Made by a program: the position numbers and the translations under genes. The notes under the pieces were generated by a model, which was not told the DNA's origin, made no database searches, and saw only the letters and a list, made by a program, of their open reading frames with translations. Shown here one piece after another: positions 11,586 through 19,916 of a stretch of DNA of 64,000 nucleotides (position 1 is its first letter; every line of letters starts with the position of its first letter). Location: contig NZ_QXGR01000006.1 in NCBI RefSeq assembly GCF_003604195.1, forward strand, positions 186,001 through 250,000, given 5' to 3'. The stretch is from Simplicispira lacusdiani (GTDB lineage Bacteria > Pseudomonadota > Gammaproteobacteria > Burkholderiales > Burkholderiaceae_C).

Positions 11586-12137
11586 ATGACGAACCATAGC
11601 ACCCTGGAACAATGGCTGGCGCAGGAACGCGAAACGCAGGCCCGGCTGGATGCCGGCGCGGGCCCCGGCGTGGCCCGGCCCGACCAGATCGCCGGCCTCA
11701 CCGGCCTGCAGCAGATGCAGGCTTTGCTGCGCGGCGAACTGCCTTACGCCACCATCGCCCGGACGCTGGATTTCCTGATCGTCGAGGTGGACGAAGGCCG
11801 CGCCGTCTTCCAGGGCGCGCCCGGCCCGACGCACCTCAATCCCATGGGCACGGTGCATGGCGGCTGGTACGCCACCCTGCTCGATTCGGCCCTGGGTTGC
11901 GCCGTGCACACACGCATGGAACCAGGCCGCGGCTACACCACGGCGGAACTGGGCGTGAACCTGGTCAAGGCCATCAGCCCCAAGGTCCAGCGTGTGCGCG
12001 CGGAAGGCCGCGTGCTCCACTGCGGGCGCCAGCTGGCCACGGCCGAGGCGCGCCTCGTGGGCCCCGATGGCACGCTGTACGCCCACGCCACGACGACCTG
12101 CCTGGTTTTCGATCTGCCGGCACAATCGCGGGCATGA
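11586..12137 (+). CDS. PaaI-family (HotDog) acyl-CoA thioesterase
   Basis: 183-residue single HotDog domain protein. The signature [23 protein letters not shown] contains the HGG helix start where PaaI-type thioesterases bind and hydrolyse CoA esters, and [14 protein letters not shown] is the following strand. The start at 11586 is near AGAGG. It overlaps gloA by ATGA, so the two are coupled, and it is divergent from a MarR-family gene. The physiological acyl-CoA is unknown; PaaI homologues often act on aromatic-CoA thioesters. Confidence 0.9.
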   Translation: MTNHSTLEQWLAQERETQARLDAGAGPGVARPDQIAGLTGLQQMQALLRGELPYATIARTLDFLIVEVDEGRAVFQGAPGPTHLNPMGTVHGGWYATLLDSALGCAVHTRMEPGRGYTTAELGVNLVKAISPKVQRVRAEGRVLHCGRQLATAEARLVGPDGTLYAHATTTCLVFDLPAQSRA

Positions 12138-12547
12138 GAATCCTTCACACCATGCTGCGCGTGGGCAACCTCCAGCGCTCCATCGACTTCTACACCCAGG
12201 TGCTGGGCATGCAACTGCTGCGCACCTCGGAGAACCCCGAGTACAAGTACTCGCTGGCCTTCCTCGGTTTCGACGGGGGCAACCCCGGGCAAGCCGAGAT
12301 CGAGCTGACCTACAACTGGGGCGTTGAAAGCTACGACCATGGCAGCGCCTACGGCCACATCGCCCTGGGCGTTGCCGATGCCTACGCGGCCTGCGAGCGC
12401 ATCAAGGCGGCCGGTGGCAATGTGACGCGCGAGGCCGGCCCGGTCAAGGGCGGCACCACCGTGATCGCGTTCGTGACCGACCCCGACGGCTACAAGATCG
12501 AACTGATACAGCGCGCCGAGAGCGCCAGCGGCGCGGGCCTGCGCTGA
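12134..12547 (+). CDS. gloA: Lactoylglutathione lyase (glyoxalase I)
   Basis: 137-residue enzyme that isomerises the methylglyoxal-glutathione hemithioacetal to S-lactoylglutathione. It is near-identical in plan to E. coli GloA, with metal ligands His5, Glu57, His75 and Glu123, and the conserved [14 protein letters not shown] and GHIALGV segments. E. coli numbering is shifted by one because of a single-residue insertion near position 53. The start codon overlaps the thioesterase stop (ATGA). Confidence 0.97.
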   Translation: MRILHTMLRVGNLQRSIDFYTQVLGMQLLRTSENPEYKYSLAFLGFDGGNPGQAEIELTYNWGVESYDHGSAYGHIALGVADAYAACERIKAAGGNVTREAGPVKGGTTVIAFVTDPDGYKIELIQRAESASGAGLR

Positions 12548-12608
12548 AATCGCTATCTATTTGGTAGCTGCTGGCGCCCTGTTGGAGGGCGCTAAAGCCA
12601 TTTTCAAT
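12546..12608 (-). repeat. Interspersed palindromic repeat, copy between gloA and the diguanylate cyclase
   Basis: Reverse-orientation copy starting in the gloA stop region: CGCTATCTATTTGGTAGCTG, then the hairpin GCGCCCT/AGGGCGC, then TAAAGCCATTTTCAA. It fills the whole gap between two converging genes and reaches the last codons of the cyclase, so the hairpin may also act as a bidirectional terminator. Confidence 0.8.
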
Positions 12609-13779
12609 CATCATCGGGCTGCTTGCACACGACGCGGTCACGCCCCTGCTCCTTGGCCAGGTAGAGCGCCACGTCGGCCAGCCGCAGCGCGTCTTCAAGG
12701 CGTTGGTGCGATTGCGGCCGCACGTAGGCCAGCCCGATGCTGATGCTGACACGCCCATCCGGCCCGAGGGCCGCATGCGGCAGGTTCAGCGCAGCCACGC
12801 CGGTGCGGATCTTCTCCAGAATGGCCCGCAGGTGCTCTTCGCTCACGTCGTACCACAGGCCGACGAACTCCTCGCCACCATAGCGCGCCGTGATGTCCAG
12901 CGGGCGGCGCGCGTGGCTGCCAATGACCTGTGCGACCATTCTCAGCGTCTCATCGCCTGCTGCATGGCCGTAGTGGTCGTTGTAGCGCTTGAAGTGATCG
13001 ACATCCATCATCGCCACGCCCAGCGCATGCCGCTCGCGCAAGGCCTGGCGCCAGTTGCTTTCGGCCCGCGCGCTGAAGGCGCGGCGGTTGAGCAGGCTGG
13101 TGAGGAAATCCTTTTCGGCCAGGTCCTGCAGCTGCTTCTGCGCCAGGAAGTTCTGCCGCGCGGCATATTCCAGGAAGTAGCAGCCCACCGAGCCGATCAC
13201 GTTCGAGGTGCCAAGGAAAAACGCGTTGTACAGCAGCACCGCGCCAGGCATTCCGGCAAGCCATTCCATGCCGAGGTAGGCCGTGCAGGTCAACCAACCG
13301 CACAGGGCGGCTGGGACAAAACGCAGGCCCGTGAGGAAGTAGAAATAAAACGTGACGAGAATGATGCCTTCATAGGGCAAGGGAAAGGCGTGGACACGCG
13401 CCAGCCAGATGATGGCCACCACGCCCAGCCCGCAGGCGAGCGAGGCCGTGCCGCCTATCCACTGCAGCCAGCGGTGCAGCCGGGGCCGGTAGGTGGCCAG
13501 CCAGGCCAGTGCCAGGACCGGCATCAGGCCCAGGCGCAGCGCCAGGATGCGCGAGCGCACCGGCTCGGGCAGGCTGATGGCGTCGAGCACCGCGAACAGC
13601 AGGAACAACGCCATGGCCACCAGCAGTGCCCAGCGCATGCGCAGCAGGTACACGGACAGGTGGTAGCGACGAAACTCCTTCTCCAACCCGCCGGCAAACT
13701 TCAGCAGGCGCAATCCCTCGGGGTCTTGCCCGGACTGGAGGGTGCCATGGTCTGCTGATTCCGGTCCCGGTGGGTACAC
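12604..13779 (-). CDS. Membrane-bound diguanylate cyclase (GGDEF)
   Basis: About 391 residues. The N-terminal half has six hydrophobic segments (beginning RMRWALLVAMALFLLFAVLDAI) and the C-terminal half is a GGDEF domain with active-site variant GGEEF, preceded by FLTSLLNRRAF and MMDVDHFKRYND. It makes cyclic di-GMP. No inhibitory-site RxxD is obvious five residues before GGEEF. The GTG at 13779 is preferred because AAGGAAGG lies 6 nt upstream; the in-frame GTG at 13800 has no ribosome binding site. Confidence 0.92.
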   Translation of the reverse strand: MYPPGPESADHGTLQSGQDPEGLRLLKFAGGLEKEFRRYHLSVYLLRMRWALLVAMALFLLFAVLDAISLPEPVRSRILALRLGLMPVLALAWLATYRPRLHRWLQWIGGTASLACGLGVVAIIWLARVHAFPLPYEGIILVTFYFYFLTGLRFVPAALCGWLTCTAYLGMEWLAGMPGAVLLYNAFFLGTSNVIGSVGCYFLEYAARQNFLAQKQLQDLAEKDFLTSLLNRRAFSARAESNWRQALRERHALGVAMMDVDHFKRYNDHYGHAAGDETLRMVAQVIGSHARRPLDITARYGGEEFVGLWYDVSEEHLRAILEKIRTGVAALNLPHAALGPDGRVSISIGLAYVRPQSHQRLEDALRLADVALYLAKEQGRDRVVCKQPDDD

Positions 13780-13952
13780 GCGCTGCCTTCCTTGGTCCAC
13801 AAAACTGTGTCACATCGTAACAGCGCCAAAGGCACGCGCAACCATTGGATACGGACTGGGGAATTCGTCTGACAACCATCAAGGCGCGGGATCGCTCTAA
13901 TCGTTCAGGTAGCCCATGTCCATGGGTGCGCCACTCCACGAAAGGCCCCGCC

Positions 13953-14150
13953 ATGCCCCACCGACTGACACCACCACGCCCACAGGCGCCGCTGCGTGCT
14001 CTGGGGGCATTCGTGACCGCCGTTCTGCTGGCCCTGGTGGCTTCCGCTGCACTGCTGCTGCCTGACACGACCGTGCAGTCGGTCGATTCGATGTCCGGCG
14101 TGCTCGAAGGCCTGGGCCGCACGCTGGATACGGAACTGGCGGGATACTGA
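13953..14150 (+). CDS. Small single-TM hypothetical protein
   Basis: 65 residues: a basic N-terminus (MPHRLTPPRPQAPLRAL), one hydrophobic helix (GAFVTAVLLALVASAALLL) and a short polar tail. GAAAGG precedes the ATG at 13953. I do not recognise a family. It lies alone between a divergent diguanylate cyclase and a converging lipoprotein gene. It could be a membrane peptide or an uncleaved signal-anchored protein. Confidence 0.5.
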   Translation: MPHRLTPPRPQAPLRALGAFVTAVLLALVASAALLLPDTTVQSVDSMSGVLEGLGRTLDTELAGY

Positions 14151-14157
14151 GGCCTGC

Positions 14158-14838
14158 TCAGGGCAGCGCCCCGCCCTGCTCCACCAGCAAGATGCGCCGC
14201 CGCAGGCGCGCGGCCTCCTCGGCCTGCCCCGAGGCTTCGGCGTGCTGTGCCTGCACCAGCAACCAGGCCAGCAGCGGACGGCGCCAGCCTTGCCGGGATG
14301 CCGTGTCCACGGCCAGACGCAGGGTGGCGGGATCGGCCTGCCCGGCCTGCAGCAGCACCCCCGCAGCCACCAGCCGGGAGAGCGGATCGGCCATGGCTTC
14401 CAGCACGGGGGCCTTGGCACCCGCCGCAGCGGTGGCCGCCGCCCGCTGGGCCGGGGGAAGCAAGGCCGCATCCTCGGGAGGCAGGCGTCCCGCCAAATAG
14501 TCGGCATAGGCACGCTCGCTCGCGCCGGCATCCGGGCGCAGGGCATCGAAAGCGCCGCAGGGGCCGAGTTCCAGACTGGCCGCGCGGGCCGCGCACTCCA
14601 GCAGAACCACCCGGGCCAGCAGGGCGGGTTGGCCGGTGCGGGCGGTTTCCTGGTGCGCGCGGCTGAATTCCAGCGCGGCCACCCGGGTCTGGCCCGACAG
14701 ATAGGCCTCCACCGCTTTTTGCGCCGCGCCGTGGGCGTTCAACTGCCAGTCGGGTACCGGCGGCTGGCTGGTGCAGGCGGCCAGCGCCAGGCAGGCCAGC
14801 AGGCCAAGCCATCTGCGAGGTGTCGATTGGCTGGTCAT
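14158..14838 (-). CDS. Lipoprotein of the MCE transport operon
   Basis: 226-residue lipoprotein with lipobox LAAC and acylated Cys22. The mature part is alanine-rich and helical, with TPR-like pairs (SRAHQETARTGQPALLARV; AVDTASRQGWRRPLLAWLLVQAQHAEA). It overlaps the MCE-domain gene by ATGA and is the last gene of that operon, a position often held by an auxiliary lipoprotein. It does not look like the beta-rich PqiC/DUF330 auxiliary proteins, so its part is unclear. Confidence 0.75.
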   Translation of the reverse strand: MTSQSTPRRWLGLLACLALAACTSQPPVPDWQLNAHGAAQKAVEAYLSGQTRVAALEFSRAHQETARTGQPALLARVVLLECAARAASLELGPCGAFDALRPDAGASERAYADYLAGRLPPEDAALLPPAQRAAATAAAGAKAPVLEAMADPLSRLVAAGVLLQAGQADPATLRLAVDTASRQGWRRPLLAWLLVQAQHAEASGQAEEAARLRRRILLVEQGGALP

Positions 14839-15824
14839 GGCAGCGTTACCTCGGTGTCGCGCGCAAAAGGCCATTTGCGGTTGATTTCGTTGACCAGGCC
14901 TTCGATCTTGCGCAGGTTGGCTTCGACCTCGGCCCGCAGCGCACCCAGGTCGGCCGTGCCCTCGCGCACGTTGGCGCCCACGGCCTGCGCCTCGGCCAGC
15001 ACGGCATCGACCTTTCGCAGGCTGGTGCGCGTGTCGGCCAGCAGGCCACCGAGCTGCGCCACCGTGCCCTGTACCTCGGGCAGCACGCCGCGCGGACCGA
15101 ACACCTGGGTGTCGGCCTTGGCGGCCATGCCGTCGATGCGGGCCAGCAAGGCGTTGGTGCGGTCGAGCGTGGCGACGATCTTGCGCGCATCCTGCTCGTT
15201 GCCCATGAGCACCTGCAGCGCGCCGCCCGGCCCCTTGAGGCGCTCGGTGAGTTCCTGCGCGTTGGACAGGCTGGCACCCAGGGCGGAATCCTGCGCCGTG
15301 AGGGCATTGAGGTTGGCCAGCAGCTCGCGCGCCGATGCCATGAGCTGCGGGATCTCGGAGGTGGCGTCGCCGCGCAGCACCGGGCGCACGGCACCGTCGG
15401 GCAAGGGCGCGTCCTGCAGCATGCCGCTGTAGGCGCGGATGTTCGTACCGCCCACCACGCCGCGCACCAGCGTGAAGATGCTGGAGACACGCAGCCAGTG
15501 TGCGTCCTTGCGCGCCACGTCCACGACGATGCGCACATCGCCTTGCTCGGCCAGTTCGATGCGCCGCACCCGCCCGATGGGGAAGCCGGAAAACGTCATG
15601 TCCATGCCCACGACCACGCCCTCGGAATCATCGGCCGTGAGCACCAGGGTCTGCGTGGGCTCGAAGGCGCCACGCGCATGGAGCAGGTAGAGGGTCGACC
15701 CCGCGATGAGCACCAGCGTGAAGGCCAGCAGGGCCAGCGCCTTGAGGTGCAGGTGAGGCACGGGACGCAGCATCTCCTCGGCCATGCCAGGCGGCGCGGA
15801 TACGGGCGGTGCGGGGTCTTGCAT
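14835..15824 (-). CDS. MCE/MlaD-domain substrate-binding protein
   Basis: 329 residues. One N-terminal TM helix (ALALLAFTLVLIAGSTLYLLHA) anchors an MCE domain (MTFSGFPIGRVRRIELAEQGDVRIVVDV is the diagnostic stretch), followed by a long helical tail as in MlaD-family lipid shuttles. The start at 15824 has GAAGGAG upstream; the frame remains open beyond but lacks a signal. It lies 20 nt after the MlaE-type permease gene. MCE proteins ferry phospholipids between inner and outer membranes. Confidence 0.9.
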   Translation of the reverse strand: MQDPAPPVSAPPGMAEEMLRPVPHLHLKALALLAFTLVLIAGSTLYLLHARGAFEPTQTLVLTADDSEGVVVGMDMTFSGFPIGRVRRIELAEQGDVRIVVDVARKDAHWLRVSSIFTLVRGVVGGTNIRAYSGMLQDAPLPDGAVRPVLRGDATSEIPQLMASARELLANLNALTAQDSALGASLSNAQELTERLKGPGGALQVLMGNEQDARKIVATLDRTNALLARIDGMAAKADTQVFGPRGVLPEVQGTVAQLGGLLADTRTSLRKVDAVLAEAQAVGANVREGTADLGALRAEVEANLRKIEGLVNEINRKWPFARDTEVTLP

Positions 15825-15844
15825 GGCGCGGCTCCTTCGGGAAT

Positions 15845-16645
15845 TCAGTAGTAGTTGCCCACCAGCGAGGCCACTTCGATCAGCAGCAGCACGGCGAACA
15901 TGCGTGCCAACCCCCCCAGCTCTGAATCCAGGGCGGAGGTGTCGCCGGAATCGTGCATGGCGCTGGCCATGGGAATCAGCGCCACGGCCAGGCTCGACAG
16001 CGCCGTCTTGAGGCCGAAAACCAGCGTGACCGCTGGCGAGAACACATGGCCGAACATGCGCGTGTAGCCCGGCAGGCCCGCCAGATTGAAGCCGTACACG
16101 CCCAGGTAGGCCATCACGAGCGCGACCACGCACGAAAGCGCGGCCAGCGTGACGCAGGCGAACATGCCGGCCGCGACGCGCGGCAGCAGCTCCATGCGTA
16201 CCGGATCCCCTCCCTGGCTGCGCAGGGCATCGAAATGCCCCCGCTGGCGCAGCGCGGCCAGCCGCACGCCGCCGGGGATGGTGCAGCGCATGGCCACGAA
16301 CAACGCGGCCGTCAGCGGGATGAGTTCAAGCACCAGCACGCGGATGACCATCTCCAGCGCATAGACCGACAGTCCGTAGCTCAGCGCGGTGACCACCACG
16401 ATGCGCGTGAGCACCAGGCTCAGCAACGCCGCCAGCAGTGTGAAACCGGGCAGGATGGGCACCGTGTCGAGGTAAACCTGGCGGGCCAGGCGCCGCCGCG
16501 CGGCCGGGCCGTAGCTCGACGGTGAAAGCAGCAGCACCATGGCCACCGCCCCCAGGTAGACGATGCGGCCCCAGGCCAGCGCCCAGCGCCGCAGCGCGCG
16601 CCAGAAGCGGTCGGGCAAGGTGGGGGCCAGCACGCGGGACATCAT
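15845..16645 (-). CDS. MlaE-family ABC transporter permease
   Basis: 266-residue permease with several hydrophobic helices and the MlaE-type cytoplasmic segment RQRGHFDALRSQGGDPVRMELLPRV. Together with the MCE protein it should form a lipid transporter, yet no MlaF-type ATPase gene lies in or beside this operon. The ATG at 16645 (or 16642) is used because residues further upstream in frame would be encoded by the interspersed repeat. Confidence 0.88.
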   Translation of the reverse strand: MMSRVLAPTLPDRFWRALRRWALAWGRIVYLGAVAMVLLLSPSSYGPAARRRLARQVYLDTVPILPGFTLLAALLSLVLTRIVVVTALSYGLSVYALEMVIRVLVLELIPLTAALFVAMRCTIPGGVRLAALRQRGHFDALRSQGGDPVRMELLPRVAAGMFACVTLAALSCVVALVMAYLGVYGFNLAGLPGYTRMFGHVFSPAVTLVFGLKTALSSLAVALIPMASAMHDSGDTSALDSELGGLARMFAVLLLIEVASLVGNYY

Positions 16646-16670
16646 GGCCGCATGATAGCGCGCGGCTCTT

Positions 16671-16740
16671 GTTTTTTGGGCAAAAATAGCATCAAACGCT
16701 TTAACCACAAGCGCCAGCAGCTATATATTCAATAGCATTT
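16671..16740 (+). repeat. Interspersed palindromic repeat between the MCE operon and merR
   Basis: Forward copy: TTTTTTGGGCAAAAATAGC, then CACAAGCGCCAGCAGCTATA and a trailing AATAGC. It spans nearly the whole gap between the divergent-side permease start and the merR stop, so it is likely part of the permease leader. Confidence 0.8.
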
Positions 16741-16747
16741 TACCGTC

Positions 16748-17212
16748 TCATACATGGCGCTTGGTGGCCGGGGCGCGTACCGCGCCCGGCAGCGCCTGCG
16801 CATCGGCCCGTGCGTGCAGGGCCTCGATGATGCGGCAGTGATCGCCGCTGCCGTCGCAGCGCTCGCGCAGGGCCAGGAGATCCTGCTCCAGGGCCTGCAA
16901 TTCCTGCAAGCGCGTGCGTACATGCTCCAGGTGGCTGTCCAGCGTCTCGCGGGCAGCGTCACAGTCGGCCTTGGCGGACAGGTCCAGCTCCAACAGGGTG
17001 CGCACCTCGTCGAGCGACATGTCCATGGCCCGGCACAGGCGGATGAAGCGCAGGCGGTGCACGTCCGCGCCGCCATAGAGCCGGTAACTGTTGTCGCCGC
17101 GTCCGCCCGGCGTGAGCAGGCCTTCCTTTTCGTAGTAGCGGATATTGGCGGCGCTCACGCCCGACAGGCGGGCGGCTTCGCCGATACGATAGTGGGTCGT
17201 GTTGCCGGGCAT
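16748..17212 (-). CDS. MerR-family metal-responsive regulator (Cd/Pb/Zn type)
   Basis: 154 residues. The N-terminal MerR helix-turn-helix reads YRIGEAARLSGVSAANIRYYEKEGLL, followed by a dimer coiled coil and a C-terminal metal loop with cysteines in LCRAMDMSL, DCDAA and CDGSGDHCRII, the CadR/ZntR arrangement. It is divergent from a cation diffusion facilitator and its start lies a few bases from a canonical MerR operator, so it should activate the exporter when metal is bound. Confidence 0.92.
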   Translation of the reverse strand: MPGNTTHYRIGEAARLSGVSAANIRYYEKEGLLTPGGRGDNSYRLYGGADVHRLRFIRLCRAMDMSLDEVRTLLELDLSAKADCDAARETLDSHLEHVRTRLQELQALEQDLLALRERCDGSGDHCRIIEALHARADAQALPGAVRAPATKRHV

Positions 17213-17214
17213 GC

Positions 17215-17245
17215 TTGACCTTCGAGTGGCTTGAGGGTTTCCAAT
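17215..17245 (+). promoter_or_regulatory. MerR-type promoter/operator of the metal exporter gene
   Basis: A 21-bp dyad at 17218-17238, half-sites ACCTTCGAG and CTTGAGGGT around TGG. It overlaps a -35 TTGACC (17215-17220) and a -10-like TCCAAT (17240-17245) with a 19-bp spacer. The over-long spacer with the operator inside it is the hallmark of MerR-activated promoters. Confidence 0.8.
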
Positions 17246-17275
17246 CATCCTACATTCACAACGTCCGGAGAAACC

Positions 17276-17905
17276 ATGTCTGCCCATTGCCATGACGGCT
17301 GCCACAGCGCCCCCGCCAGCGCCGACCCGCGCTACCGCCGCATCCTGGTCTTCGCGCTCATCGTCAATGCCGCCATGTTCGCCGTCGAGCTGGGCGCCGG
17401 CATGCAGTCGGGCTCGGCCTCGCTGCTGGCGGACGCCATCGATTTCCTGGGCGATGCCGCCAACTACGGCGTTTCGCTCTGGGTCCTCGCCATGGCATTG
17501 GCCTGGCGCGCGCGCGCCGCGCTGCTCAAGGGCGCCAGCATGCTGGCGTTCGGCATCTTCGTGATCGGCCGCGTGGCCTGGGGGGCCTGGCAAGGCGTGC
17601 CGCCCGAGCCCTGGACCATGGGGGGCATCGGTTTCCTGGCCCTCGCGGCCAATCTCTCCGTGGCGGCGCTGCTCTACGCCTGGCGCGAGGGCGATGCCAA
17701 CATGCGCGGCGTGTGGCTGTGCACCCGCAACGATGCCCTGGGCAATCTCGCCGTGGTGGCTGCCGCGGTGGGCGTTTTCGGCACCGGCACGGCCTGGCCC
17801 GACCTGGCCGTGGCGGCCATCATGGCGGGCTTGGCCATCCATGGCGGCTGGAGCGTGATCGGGCAGGCCCGGGGCGAACTGCAGGGGCTGGCGGCCCGGA
17901 CTTGA
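17276..17905 (+). CDS. Cation diffusion facilitator family metal transporter
   Basis: 209-residue inner-membrane protein with a His/Cys-rich N-terminus (MSAHCHDGCH) and six hydrophobic segments. The first reads ILVFALIVNAAMFAVELGAG. The metal-site pattern SLLADAIDFLGDAANYG (Asp-x3-Asp) is present, and a second acidic site lies in TRNDALGN. It is short and lacks the C-terminal cytoplasmic domain of YiiP-like members. CCGGAG precedes the ATG at 17276. It is divergently arranged with the MerR regulator and probably exports Zn, Cd or Pb. Confidence 0.9.
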   Translation: MSAHCHDGCHSAPASADPRYRRILVFALIVNAAMFAVELGAGMQSGSASLLADAIDFLGDAANYGVSLWVLAMALAWRARAALLKGASMLAFGIFVIGRVAWGAWQGVPPEPWTMGGIGFLALAANLSVAALLYAWREGDANMRGVWLCTRNDALGNLAVVAAAVGVFGTGTAWPDLAVAAIMAGLAIHGGWSVIGQARGELQGLAART

Positions 17906-17917
17906 ACCCATCGGCAC

Positions 17918-18538
17918 ATGCGTATCCTGAGCGTTCTCAAATGGGGGCTTCTGCTCTGTGGAGCCTTTCTGGCCATCGAGGCCTGGCGCACGCGCGACGC
18001 CGGTCCGAAGCCATCCCTGCAGCGAGAGCAGGCAGTGCATGCCCTCGCGCAGGAGCCGGTCCAGACCCCGAGCCAGGCGGTGCCCTTCGCCGTGGGCGAG
18101 TACGAGTTGCGTCCGGTGGCGGACTTTTCCGTGCGGGCGCGCATCCTGGGGCGCGAGAACTACCGCGTGGGCCGCGAGGCGGACCTCTCGCCGCTCGACT
18201 TGGCGCTGGGCTGGAAGCGCATGGCCGATCCAGCCGTATACCAGGCCCTGAATATCACCCAGGGCGGGCGCTGGTACCGCTACTCGTGGAAGGACCAGCC
18301 GCCGATTCCGGTGCGGGAAATCATTGAATCCTCGGCCAACATGCACATGATCCCGGCCAGCGCGGCCGTGCGCCGGGCCCTCGATCGGGCTCGCGAGGGG
18401 CGCACCATCGAGCTCGTGGGCAAGCTGGTGGAGGTGCGCCACCCCAGCGGATGGCGCTGGAACAGCTCGCAGTCGCGCTCGGACAGTGGTGCCGGGGCGT
18501 GCGAGCTGGTCTATGTGGAGTCGGCCGTGGTCGAATGA
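17918..18538 (+). CDS. Hypothetical membrane-anchored protein
   Basis: 206 residues with an N-terminal TM or signal segment (ILSVLKWGLLLCGAFLAIEAW) and a soluble domain containing FSVRARILGRENYRVGREADLSPLDLALGW and SANMHMIPASAAVRRALDRAREG. Homologous proteins of unknown function are common, but I cannot assign a role. It starts 13 nt after the CDF gene, so it may be co-transcribed with the metal exporter. Confidence 0.7.
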   Translation: MRILSVLKWGLLLCGAFLAIEAWRTRDAGPKPSLQREQAVHALAQEPVQTPSQAVPFAVGEYELRPVADFSVRARILGRENYRVGREADLSPLDLALGWKRMADPAVYQALNITQGGRWYRYSWKDQPPIPVREIIESSANMHMIPASAAVRRALDRAREGRTIELVGKLVEVRHPSGWRWNSSQSRSDSGAGACELVYVESAVVE

Positions 18539-18636
18539 CCCGCGCGGCACGACCGGCCCCGAAAGCCCGGCGACAGCACGGTGCGGCACGGGCGTGGTCC
18601 AATCGGCATCCCTCGCGTCCGCTCGCCACACCGTCC

Positions 18637-19257
18637 ATGAATCGCCCTCCCGCCCCGCACGCCCCCGTACCACATTCCGCCACAGAGGATGCGGTGGCCA
18701 TCTTCACGGGCGTGCTGATGATTTCGGTCGGCGTGGCCTTCTTCACCAGTGCCGGGCTGCTCACGGGTGGCACGGCCGGCCTCGCCTTCCTGCTGCACTA
18801 CGCCACGGGCATCGGTTTCGGCAAGATCTTCTTCGTGCTCAACCTGCCGTTCTACTGGCTGGCGCTGCGCAAGCTGGGGCGCGAGTTCACGCTCAAGACC
18901 TTCGCCGCCGTGCTGCTGCTCTCGCTGCTGACCGAACTGCAAGTGCAGTTTCTCGCGTTCACGCGCATCGAGCCGCTGTATGCGGCCATCGCGGGCGGGC
19001 TCATCACCGGCACGGGCTTCCTCGCGCTGTTCCGCCACCGCTGCAGCCTTGGCGGCGTGGGCATCGCGGCACTGTACCTGCAGGACCGCTACGGCTGGCG
19101 TGCCGGCAAGATCCAGATGGGCGTCGATTGCTGCATCGTGCTGCTGGCCCTGTGGACGGTGGAGCCGGTGCGCGTGGCCTGGTCCATCGCCGGGGCCGTG
19201 GCGCTGAACCTGGTGCTCGCCATGAACCACCGGCCCGGGCGCTACATGGTGGTCTGA
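18637..19257 (+). CDS. YitT-family (DUF161) membrane protein
   Basis: 206 residues, mostly hydrophobic, about six TM helices. The family motif SAGLLTGGTAGLAFLLHY near the N-terminus and RHRCSLGGVGIAALYLQDRYG in the second half mark the YitT 5TM repeat fold. The start at 18637 begins a polar, proline-rich tail. The family transports unknown substrates; no neighbour suggests one. Confidence 0.85.
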   Translation: MNRPPAPHAPVPHSATEDAVAIFTGVLMISVGVAFFTSAGLLTGGTAGLAFLLHYATGIGFGKIFFVLNLPFYWLALRKLGREFTLKTFAAVLLLSLLTELQVQFLAFTRIEPLYAAIAGGLITGTGFLALFRHRCSLGGVGIAALYLQDRYGWRAGKIQMGVDCCIVLLALWTVEPVRVAWSIAGAVALNLVLAMNHRPGRYMVV

Positions 19258-19388
19258 GCCGGAACCATTGGCGCTGTCCCGGGCTCCCATGCAGGACTGT
19301 GCCGCACAATGCGCGGCGATCCGGTAACCTTGCCCCATCCGATGAACACCGCGCGCGGCACTGCACCGCTGCGCCACAGGAACTTGCC

Positions 19389-19916
19389 ATGACCGCACCG
19401 CACGCCCTCCCCACCCCCATGCGCAGCCGCCGCCAGTGGCTGGCCGCCGCCCTGCCCTGGCTGGGCGTGGGCATCGCCGTGGCCGCCTTGCCGCCCCTGG
19501 CGCGCGCGACGGCTCCGCAGGGCACGCCCGTTGAAATGTGGAAAGACCCCAGTTGCGGCTGTTGCCAGGACTGGGTGGAGCACATGCAGGCCAACGGATT
19601 CACGTTCACGGTGCACGAAACCGGCAACACCGGCGCCCGGGCCCGCCTGGGCCTGCCGCAAAAGCTTGGCTCCTGCCACACCGCGCTCGTGGGCGGCTAT
19701 GTGCTCGAAGGCCATGTTCCCGCCAGCGATGTGCGCAAGCTGCTGCAGCTCAAGCCCAAGGCCCTGGGACTGGCGGTGCCCGGCATGCCCGTGGGTTCGC
19801 CCGGAATGGACGGCGCCGTCTACGGCAACCGGCGCGACCCTTATGACGTCCTGCTCGTCGCCCGCGACGGCAGCACCAAGGTCTTCAGCTCCTACCACCG
19901 CAGCCCCAAGGCATGA
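19389..19916 (+). CDS. DUF411-domain protein (copper/metal-associated), Tat-type leader
   Basis: 175 residues. The N-terminus RSRRQWLAAALPWLG looks like a twin-arginine leader. The mature domain holds the CGCC motif (Cys56, Cys58, Cys59) in MWKDPSCGCCQDWVEHM, a further Cys in LGSCHTALVGGYVLEGHVP, and GLAVPGMPVGSPGM, all hallmarks of DUF411. Family members are found with copper-resistance genes and probably bind metal by the cysteine cluster in the periplasm. Its stop overlaps the next gene (ATGA). Confidence 0.9.
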   Translation: MTAPHALPTPMRSRRQWLAAALPWLGVGIAVAALPPLARATAPQGTPVEMWKDPSCGCCQDWVEHMQANGFTFTVHETGNTGARARLGLPQKLGSCHTALVGGYVLEGHVPASDVRKLLQLKPKALGLAVPGMPVGSPGMDGAVYGNRRDPYDVLLVARDGSTKVFSSYHRSPKA

